Shown piece by piece: positions 1 through 8,159 of a stretch of 32,892 bases of DNA; the first letter of the stretch is position 1; every line of letters starts with the position of its first letter. A program made the translations under genes and the position numbers. Source of the stretch: Clostridiales bacterium (GTDB lineage: Bacteria; Bacillota; Clostridia; Oscillospirales; Butyricicoccaceae); assembly GCA_022775385.1 (NCBI GenBank), contig JALFIV010000024.1:1-32892 (forward strand), read 5' to 3'. Under the pieces are notes generated by a model that saw nothing but the letters and a program-made list of their open reading frames with translations, had not been told where the DNA came from and did not search any database.

Positions 1-252
1 ACGCTCTCCGGTTTCCGGATAATAGATTCTGACCGCGTTTCTCGTGTTTTTCACCTGATATATCTGCCACTCTGTTTTCGCTTTCTGCATCTCGCTGGAA
101 AGCACCTGACCGGATTCCCACGGGATGCTCGCCTGCTGAACGCCGTCCGCCGGTGTTTGGGATTGCTCCTTCGCTCCCGCCGCAAGTGCACCACACGGCA
201 GTGTACATGCCGCAATCAGCACGGCACACAGGAACTTCTTTGTGTGTTTCAT
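1..252 (-). CDS. Secreted or lipoprotein-like protein, N-terminal part only
   Basis: The reading frame starts at ATG 252 and runs open to the left edge, so only the first 84 residues are visible and the C-terminus lies outside the window. A GGAGGAG ribosome binding site lies just upstream of the ATG. The N-terminus is a clear export signal: a basic start (MKHTKK) followed by a hydrophobic stretch (FLCAVLIAAC). The IAAC at residues 13-16 fits a lipobox, which would make this a lipoprotein; an alternative signal peptidase I site is ALA-AGA at about residues 23-28. The mature part is polar, with no motif I recognise. It is probably transcribed from the promoter proposed at 302-334. No function can be assigned from the visible part. 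Confidence 0.75.
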   Translation of the reverse strand, partial: MKHTKKFLCAVLIAACTLPCGALAAGAKEQSQTPADGVQQASIPWESGQVLSSEMQKAKTEWQIYQVKNTRNAVRIYYPETGER

Positions 253-301
253 TGGGACTCCTCCGTTTCTTCCGCTCTCTTTGTTTCCAAAGTTTTCTAT
301 A

Positions 302-334
302 TTTATATCACATCGCCGATTCTTTTATTGTCAA
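302..334 (-). promoter_or_regulatory. Possible promoter for the secreted protein, long spacer
   Basis: On the minus strand a perfect TTGACA (329-334) is followed 21 bp later by TATAAA (302-307), preceded by TGA, which makes an extended -10. The 21-bp spacing is too long for a plain sigma-A promoter. Either the extended -10 works alone or an activator compensates. It lies about 50 bp upstream of the secreted protein start. Confidence 0.4.
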
Positions 335-354
335 TATTTTTTATGCTCAGATAT

Positions 355-392
355 ACAAAATCTCCCCCGCTTTCCTCTCAGGAAAACAGGAG
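355..392 (-). terminator. Probable terminator after the 50-residue membrane peptide
   Basis: In the minus-strand RNA the arms CTCC..TTTCC and GGAAA..GGAG can pair around TGAGA, followed by ATTTTG. The stem is imperfect (inner mismatches), so this is a moderate call. It would separate the small membrane peptide from the downstream secreted protein. Confidence 0.4.
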
Positions 393-414
393 CGATTGCT
401 GTTTTTTTCATTCT

Positions 415-567
415 TTATGCAGTTTTTTTCCGGAAAAATCGTCTGAGCCTGCGGACCGGTCTGCGCATCAGGCGAATCAGCCGCACCGCTATCCAAATCC
501 AGACCGGAAGAAACAGCAGAACCGCAAATGCAATGCCGAATCCAAAATCCCCTTGAAAGATCGCCAT
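415..567 (-). CDS. 50-residue single-span membrane peptide
   Basis: A short frame encoding MAIFQGDFGFGIAFAVLLFL and continuing to a very basic tail (RRPVRRLRRFFRKKTA). One transmembrane segment covers about residues 10-32 and the arginine/lysine-rich C-terminus should sit in the cytoplasm. A strong GGAGGTG ribosome binding site lies 8 nt before the ATG, and a near-consensus promoter (598-625) lies directly upstream, so translation is likely despite the small size. It is divergent from the PadR regulator at 730, sharing the intergenic region, which suggests it may be a target of that regulator. I do not recognise a family; small basic membrane peptides of this shape include regulators of membrane partners and stress peptides, but nothing here decides. 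Confidence 0.7.
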   Translation of the reverse strand: MAIFQGDFGFGIAFAVLLFLPVWIWIAVRLIRLMRRPVRRLRRFFRKKTA

Positions 568-597
568 GATACACACCTCCATTTCTATGTTACCATC

Positions 598-625
598 AGT
601 ATATCATGATAACGTACATTGTCAA
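598..625 (-). promoter_or_regulatory. Sigma-A promoter of the 50-residue membrane peptide
   Basis: TTGACA (620-625), 16-bp spacer, TATACT (598-603), reading leftward. A perfect palindrome TATCATGATA lies at the spacer/-10 junction (601-610) and is a candidate operator for the divergent PadR protein. Confidence 0.75.
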
Positions 626-669
626 GTTTTTTGTTATAGAATAATTTTATTTCTTTTTCAAATTCAAAC

Positions 670-698
670 TTGTCCCGGTTTTTAAAGTATTGTATAAT
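670..698 (+). promoter_or_regulatory. Sigma-A promoter of padR at 730
   Basis: TTGTCC (670-675), 17-bp spacer, perfect TATAAT (693-698). Transcription would begin near 705, downstream of the frame's earlier possible start at 670, which supports the ATG at 730 as the true start. Confidence 0.75.
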
Positions 699-729
699 AA
701 TTTTGTATTATGTTTTGGCAGGTGATACT

Positions 730-1137
730 ATGGGAAGCACACAGGGAAACGGTTCCGCCCGCCCCAGCCAGGGACTGGAGGACAATCTCAAAAAGGCCGT
801 GTCCGAAATGCTGATTCTGAAAATTCTGAGCGAACAGCCGCGCTATATCGGAGAGATCACGGAGATTATCAAACGGCGCAACAGCGGCGCATTTGAAATT
901 GTCTGCCCGTACTCCGCGATCTACCGTCTTTTGGCACAGAACTATATTGTCGAACTCAAAAAGTGTATTGCGCCCGACGGAAGACGGAGACAGTATTATT
1001 TTATCTCCGAATCCGGTAAGACGTATTTACACAATCTGACCGAATACTACGAGGTGTTTGCAAACGGTGTCCAAGCTATACTATATCCTGACCGAGCATC
1101 CGGACAAGAAGCCACCCCGCTCCGTCAAGCTGAATAA
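730..1137 (+). CDS. PadR-family transcriptional regulator
   Basis: 135 residues from ATG 730, chosen because an AGGTGAT ribosome binding site lies just upstream and the promoter start point excludes an earlier ATG. The core has the PadR winged-helix pattern: SEMLILKILSEQPRYIGEI (first helices), then YSAIYRLLAQNYIVELKK (recognition helix region), then the wing DGRRRQYYFISESGKTYL. There is no long C-terminal helical domain, so it is a short, PadR-s2-like form. PadR proteins are usually repressors that sense small ligands or membrane stress. It overlaps the downstream membrane protein by about 70 nt and is divergent from the 50-residue peptide. PadR plus HAAS-type membrane protein is a common Firmicutes pairing. 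Confidence 0.88.
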   Translation: MGSTQGNGSARPSQGLEDNLKKAVSEMLILKILSEQPRYIGEITEIIKRRNSGAFEIVCPYSAIYRLLAQNYIVELKKCIAPDGRRRQYYFISESGKTYLHNLTEYYEVFANGVQAILYPDRASGQEATPLRQAE

Positions 1138-1705
1138 GGCGGCAAAGCAGTATCTGCGGGAGACCAAATCCTTCCTGTACTGCGGTCCGCTCCGGCGGAG
1201 CAAGCTCATCGCCGAGGTCCGCGGCATGCTCATTCAATACTATCAGGAGAATCCCAGCGCACAGCTGGAAAATCTGTTCGAAGCATTCGGTACACCGGAG
1301 GAGTTTGCCAACACATTGTGTCCGCCGTCCCGCGCACAAAAGCTCGGGCATCAAAACCGGATTCGTCTGTGTATGCTCCTTCTGTGCGTCTGTCTTGTGC
1401 TCGCCGGCGCCCGTGTCCTCATGCTTCAGCATCAGCAGGAGCAGAGTATCGCAGACAGTGCCGGAAGCGGCTCGGAGGTCTCGGTGAGGACGTACGACTA
1501 CAAGACCAAGCAGGATGTGGATCAGTTTCCTCTGATGATCCGAAATGTGATCAAATACGATCTGAACTATACGTTTGACGCGGACGGCAACATCGAGAGC
1601 GCCTACGATTCGGACGGAAACAAGATTCCGGTGGATTCCTCCGGCAATCCGCTCGACCTGGATTATCCGCTCTCTCAAGAATACCGCGATCTGCCGGATC
1701 GCTGA
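1067..1705 (+). CDS. HAAS-like single-pass membrane protein, PadR partner
   Basis: About 212 residues. The N-terminal half contains the signalling-type helical segment KLIAEVRGMLIQYYQENP and LENLFEAFGTPEEFANTL, which resembles the HAAS domain usually found fused or next to PadR proteins. One transmembrane segment follows at about residues 100-122 (LCMLLLCVCLVLAGARVLML). The C-terminal ~90 residues would be outside the cell and include DADGNIESAYDSDGNKI, a repeated aspartate-glycine pattern. The start is uncertain: GTG 1067 has GAGGTG ten bases upstream, and TTG 1058 is also possible. Either way the gene overlaps padR by over 70 nt in another frame, implying translational coupling. It probably tunes the PadR regulator at the membrane; that is inference from the pairing. 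Confidence 0.75.
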   Translation: MSKLYYILTEHPDKKPPRSVKLNKAAKQYLRETKSFLYCGPLRRSKLIAEVRGMLIQYYQENPSAQLENLFEAFGTPEEFANTLCPPSRAQKLGHQNRIRLCMLLLCVCLVLAGARVLMLQHQQEQSIADSAGSGSEVSVRTYDYKTKQDVDQFPLMIRNVIKYDLNYTFDADGNIESAYDSDGNKIPVDSSGNPLDLDYPLSQEYRDLPDR

Positions 1706-1716
1706 TACCGGATAAC

Positions 1717-1759
1717 AAAAACGCTCACGCTCCCGATTGGGGAAAGCGTGAGCGTTTTT
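1717..1759. terminator. Bidirectional terminator between the PadR and ABC units
   Basis: Perfect 15-bp inverted arms (1717-1731 and 1745-1759) with core ACGCTCACGCT, bordered by A5 on one side and T5 on the other. It can stop the rightward padR unit and the leftward ABC exporter operon. Confidence 0.92.
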
Positions 1760-1771
1760 CTTCTTCCTGAG

Positions 1772-3604
1772 TTACGATACGTCCTCAAACTGAGCGTTGT
1801 ACAGCTCGGCATAAAAGCCATTTTCCGCGAGCAGTTCGCTGTGGGTTCCCTGCTCGACGATATCGCCGTCCCGCATGACCAGAATACAGTCCGCATCGCG
1901 GATGGTCGACAGGCGATGGGCGATGACAAAGCTGGTCCGTCCCTGCATGAGGGTTCCCATCGCCTTCTGAATCAGATGCTCGGTGCGCGTATCGACCGAG
2001 CTGGTCGCCTCATCCAGAATCAGAATCGGATTGTCCGACAGAATCGCACGCGCAATCGTCAGCAGCTGTTTCTGTCCCTGCGAGACGTTGCTCGCCTCCT
2101 CATTCAGCTCCATCTGATAGCCGCCCGGCAGAGTACGGATAAAGTGATCCGCGTGCGCCGCCTTGGCTGCCGCAATGACCTCATCGTCCGTCGCATCCAG
2201 CTTGCCGTAGCGGATATTCTCCATAATGGTTCCCTTGAACAGCCAGGTGTCCTGCAGAACCATGCCGAATCCCTCGCGCAGGGCGGAGCGGTTGAACTGA
2301 CGCACATCCTTTCCGTCAATGCGGATTGCACCGCTGTCGACATCGTAAAACCGCATGAGCAGTTTAATCATCGTGGTCTTTCCCGCGCCGGTCGGTCCGA
2401 CAATCGCAACCATCTGCCCCGGCTCGACCTCACAGTTGAAGTCGTGGATGATGGTCTTATCCGGATCGTAGCCGAACTTAACATGGTCAAACGAGACCGC
2501 ACCGCGGATATCCTCCGGCGACGCCGGATGCGGCACGCTCTGATCCTCTTCTTCCTCTTCGAGGAACTCGAACACGCGCTCTGCGGCCGCCGCCATCGAC
2601 TGCAGCATGTTGGATACCTGCGCAAGCTGCATGATTGGCTGCGTGAAGTTCTCCACATACGAGATGAACGATACGATATCACCGACCTGAATGACGCCCG
2701 CCGCCGCCAGCATCGAGCCGGATACCGCGACCGCGACATAGCCCAGCTTGCCGACAAATTTCATAATCGGCTGCATGAGTCCGGACAGGAACTGCGATTT
2801 CCACGCGGACTGATACAGGTTTTCATTGGTCTGCTCAAACTCGCGCAGAACCTGCTGTTCCCGGTTGAATGCCTTGACCACCGTCTGTCCGGAGAATACC
2901 TCCTCGACCTGACCGTTGATCTCACCGAGATACTTCTGCTGTGCGCGGAAGAACTTCTGGCTGAACTTGACAATACCGATGACAAACGCCATGGAGACAG
3001 GCAGAATGACCAGCGCAATCAGCGTCATGAGCGGCGAGATGGTCAACATCATGTACAGCACACCGATGATGGTCGCCGTCGAGGTGATCATCTGAGTGAT
3101 GCTCTGGTTGAGGCTCTGTCCCAGTGTGTCGACGTCGTTGGTGATGCGCGAGAGCACCTCACCGACGGTTTTCTTTTCAAAGTATTTGAGCGGCATGCGG
3201 TTGATCTTTTCCGAGATCTCGCGCCGCATCCGGTAGCACACCTTCTGCGAAATGCCGGTCATCAGCCAGCCCTGTAAAAAGCTGAACATAGCCGCAATGA
3301 TATACAGTGCGAGCATGATGCCCACATATCGTCCGATAGCGCCGAAATCCAGTCCGCCGGTACCGGCTACCTTCGCCGTCAGTCCGGTGTAGATCTCCGT
3401 GACTGCCTGTCCCATGACCTTCGGTCCGCGGATGTTGAACACCGTGCTGCAGACCGCAAAAATGAGGACGAACAGCAGTGCGATGCGGTAAGAACCGATA
3501 TAACGGATCAGCTTGCGCGTGGTGCCTCGGAAGTCTTTCGCCTTTTCCACCGACATCGGTCCTCCCGGTCCGTGACGGCGCGGACGTCCTGTTGGTGCTG
3601 CCAT
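1772..3604 (-). CDS. ABC exporter half-transporter, catalytically complete subunit
   Basis: 610 residues from ATG 3604, which overlaps the stop codon of the upstream ABC gene by one base (TAATG) and has GGAGG upstream; longer starts run into the upstream gene. A six-helix type I exporter domain (about residues 30-330) precedes the nucleotide-binding domain. Walker A is GPTGAGKTT, the signature is VSQGQKQ, Walker B with catalytic glutamate is ILILDEATSSVD, and the switch histidine is in VIAHRLST. The complete site contrasts with the degenerate partner encoded upstream, so the two should form a heterodimer exporting drugs, lipids or peptides; the substrate cannot be told. It is the last gene of the MarR-ABC-ABC operon. 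Confidence 0.93.
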   Translation of the reverse strand: MAAPTGRPRRHGPGGPMSVEKAKDFRGTTRKLIRYIGSYRIALLFVLIFAVCSTVFNIRGPKVMGQAVTEIYTGLTAKVAGTGGLDFGAIGRYVGIMLALYIIAAMFSFLQGWLMTGISQKVCYRMRREISEKINRMPLKYFEKKTVGEVLSRITNDVDTLGQSLNQSITQMITSTATIIGVLYMMLTISPLMTLIALVILPVSMAFVIGIVKFSQKFFRAQQKYLGEINGQVEEVFSGQTVVKAFNREQQVLREFEQTNENLYQSAWKSQFLSGLMQPIMKFVGKLGYVAVAVSGSMLAAAGVIQVGDIVSFISYVENFTQPIMQLAQVSNMLQSMAAAAERVFEFLEEEEEDQSVPHPASPEDIRGAVSFDHVKFGYDPDKTIIHDFNCEVEPGQMVAIVGPTGAGKTTMIKLLMRFYDVDSGAIRIDGKDVRQFNRSALREGFGMVLQDTWLFKGTIMENIRYGKLDATDDEVIAAAKAAHADHFIRTLPGGYQMELNEEASNVSQGQKQLLTIARAILSDNPILILDEATSSVDTRTEHLIQKAMGTLMQGRTSFVIAHRLSTIRDADCILVMRDGDIVEQGTHSELLAENGFYAELYNAQFEDVS

Positions 3605-5760
3605 TACGCCATCCCTCCTTCCAGTCCGAGTTCCTTCGCCGACAGCTGGCTGTGAGCGATTTCCTGATAGGTTCGACACGTACGCATCAGCTGCTCATGG
3701 GTGCCGATTCCGTCGATCCGCCCCTCATTGAGCACAATGATCTGATCGGCGTGCAGAATGGTCGAAATGCGCTGGGCAACCAGAATCACCGTTGCACCGC
3801 CGACGTTCTCCTTGAGCTGACGGCGCAGCATCGAGTCTGTCTTGTAATCCAGCGCGGAGAACGAGTCGTCAAACAGGAAGATCTTCGGATGCTTGGCGAT
3901 GGCGCGCGCGATGGACAGGCGCTGTTTCTGTCCGCCGGACACATTCGAACCGCCCTGCGCGATCGCGCTGTGATAGCGGTCGACCTTCGCATCAATGAAT
4001 TCCGTCGCCTGAGCAATCTCCGCCGCCTGCACCATTTCCTCGTTGGAAATCGCATCTCCGCCGAATTTCAGGTTGGATTCGATATCACCCGAGAACAAAA
4101 TGCCCTTCTGCGGCACGTAGCCGAGCAGATCGCGCAGGCTGTGCTGGGTCATCGTGCGGATATCCACACCGTCTACGGTGATGAAACCCGACGTGACGTC
4201 GTAAAAACGCGGAATCAGGTTGATCAGTGTGGACTTGCCGCATCCGGTCGAACCGATAATTGCGGTCGTCTTTCCCGGTTCTGCCTTGAAACTGATGTGC
4301 TCGAGCGCGTCGCTTTCGCCTCCCGGGAATCGGAACGACACATCGTGGAATTCCACCTCGCCGCGCGCTGTCTCCTTGTTCAGCTCGACCGCATCCGGTG
4401 TATCGTGGATGGTCGGCTCGGTCGTCATGACCTCATACACGCGATCCGCCGCAACACCGGCGCGCGGGAGCATGATGGAGATCATCGAGATCAACATGAA
4501 CGACATGACAATCTGCATTGTATACGTCAGAAATGCGGTCAAATCGCCGACCTGCATCAGTCCGCCGTCGATATTCTGCGCACCGAACCACACGATCATG
4601 CCCATGACGCAGTACATGATGAGCATCATGCTCGGCATCATAAAGGTCATAATCCGGTTTGTAAACAGCTGGGTGCGTTTGAGTGCGATATTCGCCTCGT
4701 CAAACCGCTCCTCCTCGTGCTTCTCTCTGGAAAACGCGCGGATCGGCATGATACCGGTCAGAATTTCACGGCTGACACGGTTGACATTGTCCACCAGCGT
4801 CTGCATCTTCTTGAAGCGCGGCATGGCGAGAGACATCAGTCCAAAAACCACGCCGAGCGTCGCCGCGACCGCGACCGCGATGATCCATCCCAGTCCCGTG
4901 TGGGTCGATACCACCTTGATGATGCCGCCGATACCCATAACCGGAGCAAACAGCACCATGCGCAGCATCATGACCGTGACCATTTGAATCTGCTGGATAT
5001 CATTCGTACTGCGTGTGATCAGCGATGCCGTCGAGAACTGGTTGATCTCGCTCGTGGAATATGAAACGACCTGACGGAACACTCTGCCGCGCAGATCGCG
5101 GCTGACTGCCGCCGCCGTGCGCGCCGCCATCAGGCCGACAAGTACCGCCGCCAGCACGATCATCAGCGTCATGAACAGCATCTTTGCACCACTCATCCAC
5201 AAATAGCGCCGCTGGATATGATTGAGGTCTATCCCCATATCCCGATACTCCTGTACGACAAACTGAACCGCCAGCTGATGCAGCATCGAGCCGCTCATCC
5301 CCTCAATCGAGCTGACCGCCTGCTCCCGCATCTCCAGAATCTGCTGTTTATCCAGCATGCCCGCCTCATACGCCTGCACCATCTCCTGCGGGTCAATCTC
5401 CTTACTCTGCGCCATCTGGTACAGCAGCGCCTCTGGTGTCTCCATCACAGTGTCCAGCTCCTCCAGCTGCGCGCCGCGGACATCGTCACCACGCACATAG
5501 CCGTCATCCGTCTGGGTATAAGCGGACTGTACAGTCTGCGCTTCGGCATCATCCAGCAGAAGCAGAATCTGCTGCATGCTTTCCTCCGAAATGCGCTCGG
5601 GTGCGGCGTGTTCAATGCCGCTCGCCTGCAGTCCGGTGTCCACAATCCGGCTCGTGTACTCCGGCAGCGCCAGTTCACCGAACGCCTGAGCAATCAGCAG
5701 AACCAGAATGACGCAGATGGTCTTCCAATACGGCTTCCAATATCCGACTAATCGTTTCAT
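3604..5760 (-). CDS. ABC exporter half-transporter, degenerate-site subunit
   Basis: 718 residues; the ATG overlaps the marR stop as ATGA with GGAG upstream. Exporter membrane domain plus nucleotide-binding domain: Walker A GSTGCGKST, signature VSGGQKQ, Walker B LFLFDDS-type (IFLFDDSFSALD). The catalytic glutamate is an aspartate and the switch histidine is glutamine (VAQRIST), the hallmark of the non-hydrolysing site in heterodimeric exporters such as TM287/288 and BmrCD. An unusual feature is about 130 extra residues between the first two membrane helices (roughly 45-180), acidic and glutamine-rich, predicted outside the cell; this expanded loop explains the length over the usual ~580. It could gate substrate or bind an extracellular partner. 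Confidence 0.93.
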   Translation of the reverse strand: MKRLVGYWKPYWKTICVILVLLIAQAFGELALPEYTSRIVDTGLQASGIEHAAPERISEESMQQILLLLDDAEAQTVQSAYTQTDDGYVRGDDVRGAQLEELDTVMETPEALLYQMAQSKEIDPQEMVQAYEAGMLDKQQILEMREQAVSSIEGMSGSMLHQLAVQFVVQEYRDMGIDLNHIQRRYLWMSGAKMLFMTLMIVLAAVLVGLMAARTAAAVSRDLRGRVFRQVVSYSTSEINQFSTASLITRSTNDIQQIQMVTVMMLRMVLFAPVMGIGGIIKVVSTHTGLGWIIAVAVAATLGVVFGLMSLAMPRFKKMQTLVDNVNRVSREILTGIMPIRAFSREKHEEERFDEANIALKRTQLFTNRIMTFMMPSMMLIMYCVMGMIVWFGAQNIDGGLMQVGDLTAFLTYTMQIVMSFMLISMISIMLPRAGVAADRVYEVMTTEPTIHDTPDAVELNKETARGEVEFHDVSFRFPGGESDALEHISFKAEPGKTTAIIGSTGCGKSTLINLIPRFYDVTSGFITVDGVDIRTMTQHSLRDLLGYVPQKGILFSGDIESNLKFGGDAISNEEMVQAAEIAQATEFIDAKVDRYHSAIAQGGSNVSGGQKQRLSIARAIAKHPKIFLFDDSFSALDYKTDSMLRRQLKENVGGATVILVAQRISTILHADQIIVLNEGRIDGIGTHEQLMRTCRTYQEIAHSQLSAKELGLEGGMA

Positions 5761-6254
5761 TCACACACTCCTTTTGCATTGTCCCCCTGAGAGGAGCCCG
5801 GTAAGTTCTCTATTTCTTCCTGTATTGCGGAAACCAGCAAATCCAATGCCTGAATCGCCTCTTTCATACGCTGTTCACCGACTCGTTCAAACAAACGATA
5901 GAAAAACTGTTCCCCGCGTTCATGCTGCAGCCGAATCGCCGCGACCCCTTCATCGGTCAGGTCAATCAGCACATTCCGCTTGCTGTTCGGATCGGTGTGC
6001 CGTGTGATCCAGCCGCGGTTCTCCAGCTGCTGTAGTTGACGCGAGATCGCCGCGCGCGACACCTGCGTATGCTCCGCAATCGTCGAGGCATAGATTCCCT
6101 GACTCTCCGGATGATTCTCTCTGTGATGAAGAAGCATGGTCATCACAAAAAAATCCGGCCGGGACATACCCCGAAACAGCTTTGACCACCGTACATGCTG
6201 AAACAAATGTCCAATCTGCATCCATTTCTGCATCAGTAAAAATGACTGTGACAT
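5757..6254 (-). CDS. MarR-family repressor of the ABC exporter operon
   Basis: 165 residues from ATG 6254, chosen because AGGAGGGG lies 7 bases upstream; an in-frame earlier start falls across the promoter. The winged helix-turn-helix is IYASTIAEHTQVSRAAISRQ followed by LENRGWITRHTDPNSKRNVLIDLTDEG, a standard MarR pattern with the wing containing D-x-x-N-x-K-R. It is the first gene of an operon with both ABC exporter subunits (4-base overlap). MarR proteins usually repress their own operon and release DNA on binding a small toxic ligand, so the exporter is probably induced by one of its substrates. Palindromic sites over the promoter support self-repression. Confidence 0.92.
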   Translation of the reverse strand: MSQSFLLMQKWMQIGHLFQHVRWSKLFRGMSRPDFFVMTMLLHHRENHPESQGIYASTIAEHTQVSRAAISRQLQQLENRGWITRHTDPNSKRNVLIDLTDEGVAAIRLQHERGEQFFYRLFERVGEQRMKEAIQALDLLVSAIQEEIENLPGSSQGDNAKGVCE

Positions 6255-6300
6255 TCCTGCCCCTCCTGTCTGACAACGGTATATTTCTTTATCGTATGAT

Positions 6301-6329
6301 AGTATACGCCAGACTGTTAACCTAATCAA
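6301..6329 (-). promoter_or_regulatory. Promoter of the marR-ABC operon
   Basis: TTGATT (6324-6329), 17-bp spacer, TATACT (6301-6306) on the minus strand. The -35 and spacer are embedded in the inverted repeats described next. Confidence 0.75.
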
Positions 6330-6345
6330 CAGTTAACATTGTTAA
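6314..6345. promoter_or_regulatory. Probable MarR operator cluster
   Basis: TTAACATTGTTAA (6333-6345) is a perfect 13-bp palindrome just upstream of the -35. A second inverted repeat, CTGTT (6314-6318) and AACAG (6328-6332), covers the -35 and spacer. Both contain GTTAAC-like half sites. The placement would block RNA polymerase, as expected for MarR self-repression. Confidence 0.6.
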
Positions 6346-6373
6346 TTTTTTATGTTGTTTCTGTGAACAGCAC

Positions 6374-6410
6374 AAAAGGCACACCGAACATCCATCGTGT
6401 CCGGTGTGCC
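6374..6410 (-). terminator. Terminator after the dCMP deaminase gene
   Basis: On the minus-strand RNA GGCACACCG and CGGTGTGCC (9 bp, arms 6378-6386 and 6402-6410) are followed by TTTTG. It ends the dgt-dnaG-rpoD-dCMP deaminase transcript. Confidence 0.8.
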
Positions 6411-6427
6411 CATCGTCTCTATTGTGT

Positions 6428-6916
6428 TTAGTACGCCAGATCTGCACCCAGCGTATCGTCGTCCTCCACCCAGTCTCTGACCTGAATGATAGTGTAGTTG
6501 TCGTTATCCCGCCGGATGACGACCTGTTCAATGCCGGCATTGATGATCTGCCGCTTGCACATCGTGCAGGAATTGGCGTCCGGCATGATCTCGCCGGTCT
6601 TGGCGTCCCGTCCGACCAGATACATGGTCGCACCGAGCATCTCCTCGCGCGACGCCGCGATGATCGCATTTGCCTCCGCATGAACCGAGCGGCAGAACTC
6701 ATAGTGTGTGCCGCGCGGGATATTTCTCTGGTCGCGGATGCAGACCCCGAGGTCAATGCAGTTGGCGCGTCCGCGCGGAGCGCCGTTGTATCCCGTGGAA
6801 ACAATGACATCGTTTTTGACGATGACCGCACCGAAATTGCGCCGCAGACAGGTGCCGCGCTCGAGCGCGACCTGTGCCATATCCAGATAATAATTGTGCT
6901 TGTCACGCCGAACCAT
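6428..6916 (-). CDS. Deoxycytidylate (dCMP) deaminase, ComEB-like
   Basis: 162 residues. The start is ATG 6916 with AAGGAGGTG six bases upstream; a GTG nine bases earlier lies inside that site. The zinc-dependent deaminase signature is present: HAEANAI supplies the zinc histidine and catalytic glutamate, and SCTMCKRQIINAGI supplies the two zinc cysteines. FGAVIVKNDVIVSTGYNGAPRG is the usual N-terminal strand and loop. The enzyme converts dCMP to dUMP, feeding thymidylate synthesis. The usual PCxxC has serine in place of proline (SCTMC), a minor variation. Only 30 bases separate it from rpoD, so it should be the last gene of the dgt-dnaG-rpoD operon, pairing it with dgt in control of the nucleotide pool. 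Confidence 0.93.
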   Translation of the reverse strand: MVRRDKHNYYLDMAQVALERGTCLRRNFGAVIVKNDVIVSTGYNGAPRGRANCIDLGVCIRDQRNIPRGTHYEFCRSVHAEANAIIAASREEMLGATMYLVGRDAKTGEIMPDANSCTMCKRQIINAGIEQVVIRRDNDNYTIIQVRDWVEDDDTLGADLAY

Positions 6917-6946
6917 CGGCCGCACCTCCTTGTTTTTCTATGATTC

Positions 6947-8083
6947 TCAGTTCAGGAAGTCCTTGAGCTTCTTCGAGCGGCTCGGATGACGCAGCTTGCG
7001 CAGCGCCTTTGCCTCGATCTGACGGATTCTCTCACGGGTGACGTTGAATTCCTTGCCGACTTCCTCGAGCGTGCGGGTACGTCCGTCCTCAATGCCGAAG
7101 CGCAGACGCAGAACCTTTGCCTCGCGCGGCGTGAGCGTCTCAAGCACCTCGATCAGCTGCTCCTTGAGCAGGGTGAACGAAGCAGCCTCCGCCGGCTCCA
7201 GTGCCTCGTCGTCCGGGATGAAGTCGCCCAGATGGCTGTCCTCCTCCTCACCGATCGGCGTCTCGAGCGAAACCGGCTCCTGCGCGATCTTGAGGATCTC
7301 ACGCACGCGCTCAACCGGCAGATTCATCTCCTCCGCGATTTCCTCCGGCTGCGGATCATGTCCCAGCTCCTGCAGCAGCTGACGGGAGACGCGGATGACC
7401 TTGTTGATGGTCTCGACCATGTGAACCGGAATGCGGATCGTACGCGCCTGATCGGCAATCGCACGGGTGATCGCCTGACGAATCCACCATGTCGCATAGG
7501 TCGAGAACTTGAATCCCTTGGTGCAGTCGAACTTTTCAACCGCCTTGATCAGACCGAGGTTTCCCTCCTGAATCAGGTCGAGGAACAGCATACCGCGTCC
7601 GACATAGCGCTTGGCAATCGAGACAACCAGTCGGAGGTTTGCCTCCGCCAGACGGCGCTTTGCCTCCTCATCGCCCTCGGACATACGCTGTGCCAGCTCA
7701 ATCTCCTCTTCCGGGCTGAGCAGGTCGACCTTGCCGATTTCCTTCAGATACATGCGCACCGGATCGTCGATCGCAAATCCGTCCGCCATCGCGTCGGTGT
7801 CCGCAATCTCCTCCTCCGTGACCTCTTCAATATCGTTCTCATTGAACTCTTCCTCGGCTTCCGCGTCGCGCATGACCGCGATCATCGCCTCGGCGCCCTG
7901 AATCGTGACACCGGCAGCCTCGATATCGCTGTACAGTGCGTCCAGCTCATCGGAATCCAAATTGATATCAACGAGCGCATCCGACATCTCTTTGAGCGTC
8001 AGCGAGCCCTTTTTCTTGCCCAGCTCCAGAAGACCCTTGAGCGCCTGTTCCTTCTTTACATCAATTTCCTGTACCTGTGCCAT
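6947..8083 (-). CDS. rpoD: Housekeeping RNA polymerase sigma factor RpoD (sigma-A)
   Basis: 378 residues, a usual length for a Firmicutes sigma-A lacking the long proteobacterial insert. Visible in order: acidic region 1.1 with start [17 protein letters not shown]; region 1.2 [21 protein letters not shown]; core region 2 with [18 protein letters not shown] and [20 protein letters not shown] (melting and -10 recognition); region 3; and region 4 with [20 protein letters not shown] (-35 recognition). GGAGG lies upstream of the ATG. A small hairpin (GCCGG/CCGGC, 8110-8124) sits in the 76-base gap after dnaG and lacks a T-run, so it looks like a processing or stabilising element, not a terminator. 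The dnaG-rpoD order is the classic macromolecular synthesis operon. Confidence 0.98.
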   Translation of the reverse strand: MAQVQEIDVKKEQALKGLLELGKKKGSLTLKEMSDALVDINLDSDELDALYSDIEAAGVTIQGAEAMIAVMRDAEAEEEFNENDIEEVTEEEIADTDAMADGFAIDDPVRMYLKEIGKVDLLSPEEEIELAQRMSEGDEEAKRRLAEANLRLVVSIAKRYVGRGMLFLDLIQEGNLGLIKAVEKFDCTKGFKFSTYATWWIRQAITRAIADQARTIRIPVHMVETINKVIRVSRQLLQELGHDPQPEEIAEEMNLPVERVREILKIAQEPVSLETPIGEEEDSHLGDFIPDDEALEPAEAASFTLLKEQLIEVLETLTPREAKVLRLRFGIEDGRTRTLEEVGKEFNVTRERIRQIEAKALRKLRHPSRSKKLKDFLN

Positions 8084-8159
8084 TCTTTATGCCTCCAAAA
8101 TCCTGTTTTGCCGGTTTATCCGGCGGTTCGTACCTGTGATTTATTCTTTTCGTCGTTGG

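Noticed and set aside
1748-3277. A long open plus-strand frame opposite the ABC gene
   Set aside because: It has no ribosome site, its product is arginine/histidine-rich without domains, and it is the antisense shadow of a well-supported ABC gene with high third-position GC.
8110-8124. GCCGG/CCGGC hairpin between dnaG and rpoD as a terminator
   Set aside because: Five pairs only and no T-run; ending transcription before rpoD would also be unlikely.
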